DNA of 64,000 nucleotides from Madurella fahalii (taxonomy: Eukaryota; Ascomycota; Sordariomycetes; Sordariales): assembly GCA_029876055.1 (NCBI GenBank), contig CM056877.1, positions 4,340,001 to 4,404,000 of the forward strand, in the 5' to 3' direction. Position numbers and translations under genes: made by a program. The notes below the pieces were generated by a model, which was given only the letters and a program-made list of their open reading frames with translations, had not been told where the DNA came from and made no database searches. This document shows positions 56,745 to 64,000 of the stretch, one piece after another; the first letter of the stretch is position 1, and every line of letters begins with the position of its first letter.

Positions 56745-56868
56745 ACGCTCGAGGGGCATAGCAACCTCGTCTTTTCTGTCGCGTTCTCGCCCGATTCAAA
56801 GCTCATCGCCTCGGGGTCAGACGACGAGCGGACGCTCAATACAGGCCATTGGCTGCTCTTCCGGGTGA
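55775..56868 (+). repeat. WD40 repeat array, 126-bp units
   Basis: Units of 42 codons with the pattern GHSxxVxSVAFSPDSKLIAS, then GSxDxTVKIWDAATGRC. The first unit is partial (starting at LIASGSSDKTVKIWD), followed by seven nearly identical ones. The eighth ends at the TAG. After the stop the same frame still encodes part of a ninth (GHSNLVFSVAFSPDSKLIAS) before diverging at 56,820. Differences cluster at the two or three residues after GHS and in the S/L-x-D-x turn. Confidence 0.93.
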
Positions 56869-57849
56869 ATTATTTATGACGTTTCGGATAGACATCTAAC
56901 CGGCGCATTCGTCATAGCATCATTGATCACACACTGATTTAATCTCTCTCTCCTCTTCCTCTTTTTTTTATCATCGTGTGCCACAGAAAGGGTCCGGGAG
57001 GATCCTTTAATTTATATCCGTCAAATGTATTTCTGATGAATTCGAGAAACTTCTGGTCATTCCTACTCCCTGAGACCTGAAAATCGGTGGCGCCCGAGAT
57101 AAGATTGTGGCGACGTCATATGACTCCACCGATTCGGACATCTTTGGCTCTGGTACAAAAGCTAGGGGAAGCTTGTTCCCTCCGTCTAAAAACCAGGCCA
57201 CCGACATCGACGCTACACAGGCCAATTAGAAACTCTCCTAACAGAAGCCACTACCTCCAGCGATCCGTTCCGACGCTAATAATGTTGTACGACAGATCGA
57301 TCGAACACTAACAATTATAAGTGGTGGAGGTCAGGAAGGGATCACAAAGCAGCTTGAAGAAAAAAGCGCGTGCTTGGGGAGCTGGGCGACTTCAAAGTCA
57401 GGGGCAGAGTTGTTCTCGCCGGGCCCTATCGCTCTAGCTTCAGTTTAGATTCAATATTCTACAAATAACAGACCATTGTTCCTAGTTTTAGCATGTCCAT
57501 ACCAATGTTACTTCATAGCACCCTCGGTTCGACCCAGTTGGATAGCAATCCACGACTAATCTTTGTTCTCCTTCACATGCGGTATATGTGACGTTAGGTG
57601 CCTTGCTCGGAGTTGTGGTATCGTGCTCGTCCTCCTAGGAAGCTCTGGAATGGGCTGCAAAGTCAAGTCTCGGTTGGATATATATTCGGTGCTGTCGATG
57701 GTGGTTGTTTCGCCTGTACATGCCTGGTTGGCAGAGGATCCCCTCGTCACTCCAACTCGGTCCTGTCAGGGTCAAGAGTATTAACGAGGCCGGCACCATG
57801 CAGTCTTGGTAGCAGCCCCCTTTGGGTCCGGCGCTTTTCCTCCTAGGTA
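56869..57849. other. No gene seen
   Basis: Region downstream of the WD40 array, with T-rich and C-rich stretches near 56,950. Short frames on both strands have no recognisable content. Confidence 0.4.
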
Positions 57850-58317
57850 GATCGAGAGGCTCGCTCGTCGCTCGTGCACAGGTTGTGCGTCACGAGTGTG
57901 TAAAACCGGAAACGGATGCCGGCCCCACGGACCTGATCGGTCCCGTCGCGGTGGATGTGCTTACCGTCTTCGACAAGCCCAACTCGACATCCGCAACAGC
58001 GGGCGACCTGCCGGCCTTGGCGGCCCAGGAGGGCAAGCCCTTCCCTAGACGCGATTATCGTCGCCGACCGCTGCGCGCAGGCGCAGGGCTGGACGTACTC
58101 GGCGCTCCTGCACGTCGATCCGGTCTTTGCGATCCCAGCTACATCAGCTGCCTACTTCCTCGCCGCGGGTACCCTGCCGACCACCGGTGACGACTTGACC
58201 CGCACGAACCTCAACCAGTTCACCTGTACCGCTGCCGACTCGCCATCATCATCCGCGCCATCGCCGGGCAGCAGGCGATCGCCAATGGTCGGATCGACTC
58301 CGCACAGTGTCTGCCGT
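57850..58317 (+). pseudogene. Frameshifted coding relic of unknown family
   Basis: Three frames carry adjoining protein-like text: GPVAVDVLTVFDKPNSTSAT (to about 58,045), then DAIIVADRCAQAQGWTYSAL and VFAIPATSAAYFLAAGTLPT (to about 58,240), then LAIIIRAIAGQQAIANGRID ending at a TAA near 58,317. Codon usage is GC-rich and consistent. The joins need two small indels. The family is not recognised. Confidence 0.4.
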
Positions 58318-58636
58318 AATCCCCTAATAGATTGGTAAACTTGCCAATAACTCTGGGTACATACGCAGCGAGCAGGATCAGGACCACGTGTGCACCGAGG
58401 AACAGAAGCAGCATTACGACGCAGCCCGAGAATTGACTCTGAAGCAATGCTACGATCTCAACATTGCTTACGATCAACCCAAAGAAGATGTACCGTTTCT
58501 ACATCAGGAACGAAATACCAGACGGGGTGGCATGGAGATTTGTTAGCGATGTCAAGGCATATTTGGAGGATCGCGAAAGAGCACAGAGCGCATGATGGAA
58601 TCAGTTTGTGGACATACTGTATTTCCGTTCTAGCAT

Positions 58637-59116
58637 TCATTCTACCGGTTCATCGACAAGTATCTGTGCCAACCGAAAGTCCCCTCTTGCAATCTTCTTG
58701 TCCTGCCCGACGATTCTGATCTGCATCCGGAGGTATTCCTTAAAGTCACCCCGTATGAGATTGGTATCCTGTCGAGCCCTCTTCCTGATGCGATTCTTGG
58801 CAGAGCCAAAAGGCTCGATCGGATTCAAGTCTGGAGAAAATGGCGCTTGAAGCTCCTTCACAACACCTGCTTGCGCAAGCATCTCATCGATCTTTGGAGA
58901 GAAGTGAAAGGATGCGTTATCTATGAAGATGACCGACCTGGGCTCTGGGTATCTTCTACAGAACGGCAGAAGTCTTTTAATAGAGCCCTCGAATACCTGA
59001 GTATCTGTATTCTCTTCATATACCTCAGAGTAGATGACGCCGTCCACTGTGTATGCTGGCAACATCTGAATTCGCTTACCCCGATGGAACCGTTTGATCT
59101 GTACATGTAACATCAA
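58637..59116 (-). pseudogene. Tc1/mariner transposase, C-terminal fragment
   Basis: An open minus-strand frame of 159 codons contains FHRGKRIQMLPAYTVDGVIY, then VIFIDNASFHFSPKIDEML with the second catalytic Asp, and APFSPDLNPIEPFGSAKNR with the third acidic residue. It is a different subfamily from the Tc1 element at 38,503-52,719. The N-terminal DNA-binding half is absent; the 150 bp to the right gives no continuation. The retained part has no stops, so truncation is probably recent. Confidence 0.85.
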
Positions 59117-59743
59117 GGCTTACCCCTGATACATCCGCCAAGTAGGGCTGTTCCTGCTTGCATTCAATTCATTATTCACCTAGACTTGCAACACTTCTGT
59201 AAGAACCAAGGTATGGTCAATGCATCTCCCGTCCTCCGGTCGGCCATCTATTCGCCCCTACCGAGCAAAGCCTCCTAGCATCTCTATTATTGCTTTGTTC
59301 GGTGTCTCTGTTAATTCCTTTTGCTCTTTTTTAACGCCCACTTAAAGAGAAATACTTTTACAAGCACCCTTATCAACCTGCCGAGGTCCTGCTGCGTCTG
59401 CGATTTCCATGCTCAACACTCGCAGGCCTCCATTCTGAACCAGCATTTTCCTGAGTTTGGCCGATTAGCCCTGCAGAGATTGCATCCCTCGCCGTCGGTT
59501 TCTGTTACGTGCACTACCGACCAATCTCGCGACTCGTCGGCGATTCCGCTGGTCAAACCCAACCTGCCACTATCATCACACCTCCCCGCCTCCAGCGTAA
59601 CCCATCCTCTCTGGTCAAGCGCATCCGTTCCGCCCGGTCACGCGCGTGCATACTGACGCGGTTCCTTCTCTGCAGCTCAAGATTCGGGTCTCCGACCGAT
59701 CGCCGTCACATAGCAGCTCAAGCACGGGACGCGGTCGCCCAGC
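59117..59743. other. Upstream region of the 59,744 gene
   Basis: No supported frame on its own. The plus-strand frames 59,321-59,656 and 59,509-59,763 look like leader sequence. A pyrimidine-rich stretch at 59,315-59,340 could be part of the promoter. Confidence 0.35.
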
Positions 59744-60411
59744 ATGTCTGGTCCCAGTTATAACCAGTACTCAGACTTTCAGCCTACCGCCGACAACTTG
59801 AAAGTTCTGCATGGCGACTCTGGTACGGAGGAATTCCAAGGACCGGCCGACGAAGCCACTCATGTCCGTTGCCGTACCTCCATGCCGGTTCCGGAAAGCA
59901 ACGGACTCTGCCAGAAGCCTTGCGATGAAAAAGACTGCCTGCCCGAGGCAGAGTGCAGAGGGATTGCGCCGCCTGCCCAAGACAGTAGGGTATGTACTCT
60001 CATCTTACGGATTATACTGTTCTGACGTTTCATCTTGTGCAGTGGATCCCATCCAACTGGACTGGCAGCACCGGCGCAGTTACCGTTGAAGACAACGAGA
60101 CTGTCATTCGAGACGCCGAGCCCGACGCAACCACCTACGTTGAAGTGTTCCGCGCCTTCTTTCGCCAACTGACAACCGAAGAGCTCGAGGATGTCCTGGA
60201 AATTGCGCGGGAGCCGCCTTCCGGACCTGTCATTGTTCCCACTGCTATGGGGCATCGGGACCCGTACGTGGACCGTGCTACAGAGCCTGCTCCCGGACCG
60301 ACCACCGCCTACAAGCTATTCTGCGGTCTTTATCGTGCTCTCAGCCCTAATGAGCGTGAGCGCATTTTTCAGGAGGGTCATAGAGAGGAGAAATGCCGTG
60401 GCATCGTCTGA
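59744..60411 (+). CDS. Conserved-looking two-exon protein of unknown function
   Basis: Exon 1 59,744-59,989 begins MSGPSYNQYSDFQPTADNLK. The intron 59,990-60,042 (GTATGT ... TTGTGCAG, 53 bp) is in phase 0, and exon 2 60,043-60,411 ends EEKCRGIV. Total 204 residues. The first half has a cysteine-rich patch (CQKPCDEKDCLPEAEC). The second has a helical segment, YVEVFRAFFRQLTTEELEDV, and ends in a second one, PNERERIFQEGHREEK. The intact splice signals and frame support a real gene. No domain is recognised, and no signal peptide or membrane segment is seen. Confidence 0.65.
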
Positions 60412-61252
60412 GGGAACGACGTACGGAAATGAATTCATTGCTTTACAGGCCTCTACTATAGGCGCGTCAATGGACAAGGTTGCCCTGGTTGCGGCGAATT
60501 CTACGCCGTATGGGATGAAGCATCCTTCACCAGTTCACACTGTCCAGGTCGGTGAACTTGGTGCGGGCGGCCCCGAGGTCGGATGAGGTCTCACTCTCTC
60601 CTATCGGCTCTTGCTCTGCTGCGTTTCTTGTAACTAGCAGACTTTCTTCTTCTTATTAACTCCTCGTTAGGGTCAGGTCAGACTTTTCTCGCCAGTGTAT
60701 GGTGTTGGCAGAGGTAGTGATATGGAAAAACGCATGAACAATGACACCAGTTTTGGCCCAAATTCACGTCGGAGGGTGGGCTTAGGGGTAAGTAAACAAA
60801 GGTCACGTGATAGTTGCGCTGCTTTGCTTGATTATCTGCCGTCCCGTCGTCGCACATTGCAGTCCCAAGGAAGCAGGCCCGGCAGCCCTCTCGGCAGGTC
60901 GCTCCCCGCTGAAGTGCCTGTCAAAACACGCTGCTCCCGCTACGTTTGTCATCTGGGCCGGATCCAGGCCGTCCCGGTCCCGCACCCCGTGCCGACGGCT
61001 GGGACGTTTCGGTTTGGGATTTAGGGGTGGAGTGAATTGCTATAAAGAGGACTTCCAGACTTTAACGAATCTCATTCTGACTGCAAGACTGTATGGCGAG
61101 GTAGTTTGGTGAAGTATATAACAGATGAACCTTTAGTATGCTACTTCATTAAAGTATATCGGTCCGAGCTGCTCACTGATGGTCTGAAGCCACTTAGCAG
61201 AGTATCACCGAAATACATCGAAATGCGCTCGACGACGGATTGTAGTTCCTCC
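60412..61252. other. No gene seen
   Basis: Frames at 60,695-61,024 and 60,807-61,112 overlap each other and have no recognisable content. The left edge of a family-1 LTR follows. Confidence 0.4.
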
Positions 61253-61460
61253 TGTCAAAAGGATCATGTGTCAAAGGATCAGGATCACAGGATCTAGTGC
61301 AGGAGTCAAACCCATGTACTCTAGTCAGCTAAAGCAGGCTGGCAGCTGACTGTGCCATTGAACAGACGTTATCCTATACGGGTATCTCGTCTATAAAAGG
61401 AGCAAACTCTCCAGCAAAGATAGACGGGAGCAACACACGAAAAGACAATCAAGACAAGAC
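61253..61460 (+). repeat. Family-1 LTR, cut at its 3' side
   Basis: Begins TGTCAAAAGGATCATGTGTC and runs to ...AATCAAGACAAGAC, where a second LTR of the same family starts. About 60 bp of the usual 3' end (ATTTCCCAAGATTCAGAGG to the CGACA terminus) is missing. It looks like an older LTR into which the element at 61,461 inserted. Confidence 0.85.
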
Positions 61461-61715
61461 TGTCAAAAGGATCATGTGCCAAAGGATCAGGATCACAGGA
61501 TCTAGTGCAGGAGTCAAACCCATGTACTCTATTGAGCTAAGGAAGACTGGCAGCTAACTGCGCCACTGTACGGACGTCATCCTGTACGTGTATCTCGTCT
61601 ATAAAAGGAGCAAACTCTCCAGCAAAGATAGACGGAAAAAGAAGGAAGACAAGAGAACATATATAAAATCCTAAACTGTCATTTCCCAAGATTCAGAGGT
61701 GCCGTGTTTCCGACA
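61461..61715 (+). repeat. 5' LTR (family 1) of the right-hand copia element
   Basis: 255 bp, TGTCAAAAGGATCATGTGCC to GTGTTTCCGACA. It is followed directly by copia-type internal sequence in the same orientation, which links the solo LTRs at 7,346, 8,955, 34,235, 35,577 and 38,204 to this copia family. Confidence 0.85.
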
Positions 61716-61813
61716 ATTAAGAGTCTCATTCGCTCAATCTCCGATTAGCAAGCCAATAAAGGAAGTATAATTGAAAGCATCCCTGAATCCGATTCAAGAT
61801 AACAGCCGTTAAT

Positions 61814-63050
61814 AATGACAAGACTATTTTCCTAACCAGCTCCGACGACTGGGAATCCTGGAACCTGCAGTTCCAAGCCCAGGCCGTTGCTAGGAATATG
61901 TAGGCCCAGATTCAAGGCCTGACCCTATTTCTCAACGAGTCTACGGCTCCGGACCCGGCACGTCACAAGCATAAGAGCCCTACCCAGTCAACTATTACGG
62001 CTAGAGGCCGTACCGAATCTATAGTTGAGAACGACTAGACGGTAACCCCGGTTACAGGTTCAACTACATCAGCAATTGCAACTACGTTAGCAATTGGAAT
62101 CGGCAATCTTATAGCAGACGGTTTTCGTACCTTCTAGCTCGATAGTCTATTTACTAAGCCGAGCTCAAGAAGTACGAGCAATAAGCCGATAAGATCGAGC
62201 GGCTAAAGCAGTAGATTCTAAAGACAGTTAGTCTATATTACTAGCTTACCTCCTACGACCCAACCGAAACAATCTCGGAGTGGTATTCAGCTCTTCAAAC
62301 CCAAGCTGGTATCAGTGACGACAAAGCTCTCTCAGACGTTCGGGAGACCTATCAACAAGCTGTCAAATCCCTTATACAGGTCCCTAAGGACCTAATTAGG
62401 TAGTCCGAAAACTGGGAGCAAGCACGCTCTAATGCCTAAAGGAAGAAAGTTTCTAAGACTCTATCGACAAGCGCCTAGTTCCAGAATTTTACTAATACGG
62501 TAAAGCCGATTATAAGTCACTGAGTTACAGCTTATAAGCTAGTGAAAGGAGCAAAGGCATCGCAGTTAACCCTGACCTACCGAGAGGTGGCTAACGACTT
62601 TCGGGAGGAGGTAAAGCAGTCAACGAGAGCCTGTAAACTGGGTAGCCACCGGATAGCAAAAGGTACGTTTGGCCCTTCCTTCGCTGCCATAAAAGGTAGT
62701 AAAGAGGCCTATCAGGAGGACGCTTCTGATAGCGAAGTCGGCCCTGGTAGTGATGGGGGGAACAAAATAATAGTCAACGAACGTAATAGGGTAGCTCTGG
62801 TAGTAGCAAGCCTAAAAAGCAGAGTAAAGCTCTGGGCAAGGCCGAGACCCTAGAGGGCAAAAGACCTAAATTAGGGCCAAGGAAGGCCTTAGACACAGCT
62901 ACAACTATAGATCCCTATTGTAGCTAGTTCTACCATTTGCAAAGATGCTACTATACCTTTCTAGAATTAGTACCTGAAGGATTCGCTGAAAGAGACTACG
63001 TTCGGATTAGGGTCGACAAGGCTTTGAAGGATTTAACTTTGTAAAAAGAA
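61814..63050 (+). pseudogene. Copia gag of the right-hand element
   Basis: The frame starts near NDKTIFLTSSDDWESWNLQF (61,814), the usual N-terminus of copia gag (substrate-like TSSxxWxxW). It continues through QAGISDDKALSDVRETYQQA, and is open for 103 codons at 62,542-62,850 (SQLTLTYREVANDFREEV). TAG codons interrupt it elsewhere. No ATG is left at the start. Confidence 0.75.
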
Positions 63051-64000
63051 GTCGAGAAGCTGAGGTATTAGATAGAGTTATAGAGTTGACTAGGCTGGAA
63101 AATCGGCTGCTGCCCTGGTAGTTTTCTGATTATAAAGATAGCCTTTTTAACAGCTGAGTATCCTTTGAAAAATTCAGCTATCCTAGACTCTGGAACTACT
63201 ATTCATATCTTTAACTAAAGACATAGGTTCAATAATTACAAGAAGGCCAAGCTTGGCGACTATGTATAGGCTAGCGAAAGCCCAGTACCTATCTAAGGGT
63301 ACGGAGATATGGATATCCAGATTTAGAGGTACCAGCCATCACGACCCCGATAGCAATAGATACGGCAATGCCGACTAAAAACTACTTATATCCTACGGCT
63401 TCGAGACGTAGCCTACTGCCCTAGATTTGCCTGCAACCTGGTTTCTTTACGGCAATTGCGAAAGTAAGGAATTGGTAGGATATAAATCCTGGCAACAACT
63501 GCCTACAGAGGTTCAACGGCTTCGTCCTTGGCTATCTAGTAGATCGATACAACCAGTTTATCCTAGAAGACCTACCTCGCACCTACTCCAATGCAGCTTT
63601 TATTACACGCTGTAATAGGTTTAATACCTATACTAAAAGATAGCCTAGTAAAGCAATTGCTAACTTATAGCATTTATAGCTTGGTTATCCTGGCCTACAG
63701 ACATTGGAGCACCTTATCTAGTATATACAAGGTATATAGATTAAGGGGCCTACTACAGACGAATATAAGGCGTATAGAGTCTCTAAGGCCAAGCTTCAAA
63801 TCCGACGACAACCCAGAGTCCACAACGAAGGTCTAGGTATACACTTTGCTATTAACCTCTTCGACTTCAAAGAAGGGTATAACAGCTACCGATATTTGTT
63901 GTTGATAGTCGACTGATAGTCCGGGTTAGCCTGGGACTACTACCTTTAGGACAGAGAAGCCGAATCCATTATTTCAGCTCTCGATCATTTCTTCGGTACT
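63051..64000 (+). pseudogene. Copia protease/integrase, partial at window edge
   Basis: A degenerate protease region (AILDSGTTIHIFN near 63,178, the DSG motif) is followed by LGYPGLQTLEHL near 63,685, the integrase zinc-binding part. Then come IHFAINLFDFKEGYNSYRYL and LLIVD near 63,900, the integrase core beginning. The Cys pair of the zinc motif is Tyr in EYKAYRVSKAKLQI. It runs off the window at 64,000. Confidence 0.75.

Larger units (their letters stand above)
61461..64000 (+). mobile_element. Ty1/copia retrotransposon, left part, runs off the window
   Basis: After the 5' LTR comes a short leader and then gag and integrase coding regions with the copia order. The element is distinct from the one at 39,121 but has related gag text, such as SYDPT in both. 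Fewer TpA changes than the 39,121 copy, but stop codons are still frequent. The 3' LTR lies outside the window. Confidence 0.85.

Noticed and set aside
55780..56868. A second, Arg/Ser-rich frame running along the WD40 array
   Set aside because: It stays open only because the 126-bp unit is a multiple of three and stop-free in that frame; the WD frame has clear protein motifs.
1..64000. CRISPR arrays, rRNA genes or bacterial operons
   Set aside because: No regularly spaced short direct repeats, rRNA motifs or ribosome-binding-site-linked gene runs; splice signals and families are fungal.

Overview
The window looks like nuclear DNA of a filamentous ascomycete (Pezizomycotina, probably Sordariomycetes). 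Genes carry short 50-95 bp GT-AG introns, and the protein families are typically fungal: a HET/WD40 incompatibility-type protein, a LaeA-like methyltransferase, a FRE-type ferric reductase and a fungal C2H2 zinc-finger protein. The repeats are AT-shifted and full of TAA/TAG codons where CAA, CAG or TGG is expected. That is the signature of repeat-induced point mutation (RIP, C-to-T at CpA).

Layout. 1-1,215: two tandem-repeat blocks. 1,685-10,154: a RIP-degraded Ty3/gypsy element on the minus strand, a Fot1/pogo transposase broken by a solo LTR, and a further solo LTR. 10,848-15,878: three genes or relics with signal-peptide-like starts; one has three nonsense codons and two have ATA where ATG is expected. 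16,260-19,735: two divergent, decayed coiled-coil genes. 20,139-23,640: an intact nine-exon LaeA-like methyltransferase next to a decayed cytochrome P450. 23,775-25,075 and 33,875-35,205: two copies of one repeat. Between them lie an intact C2H2 zinc-finger gene (28,600-29,751) and a ferric reductase (31,148-33,334). 36,001-36,777: a broken small kinase gene.

38,503-52,719 is a nest of transposons. A Tc1/mariner element is split by a full-length Ty1/copia element (268-bp LTRs, target duplication GGTAT). The copia element in turn holds three solo LTRs and a Tad-type LINE, and the LINE holds one more solo LTR. Most insertions keep a readable target-site duplication.

53,104-56,744 is the most interesting gene. 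When one 53-bp intron is removed, a HET domain, a coiled coil, a single ankyrin repeat, the C-terminal linker of HET-NACHT-WD40 proteins and a WD40 array read in one frame, but the NACHT NTPase is absent. A C-to-T type TAG ends the array in its eighth unit. Downstream are an unidentified frameshifted coding relic, a Tc1 fragment, an intact two-exon gene of unknown function (59,744-60,411), and the left end of a second copia element that runs off the window and identifies the most frequent solo-LTR family here.

How the genes relate: no operon-like or complete metabolic cluster is visible. Self-recognition, secondary-metabolism and secreted-protein genes sit as small GC-richer islands in RIP-affected repeats. 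Exon structures were inferred by eye from splice signals, phase and family resemblance.
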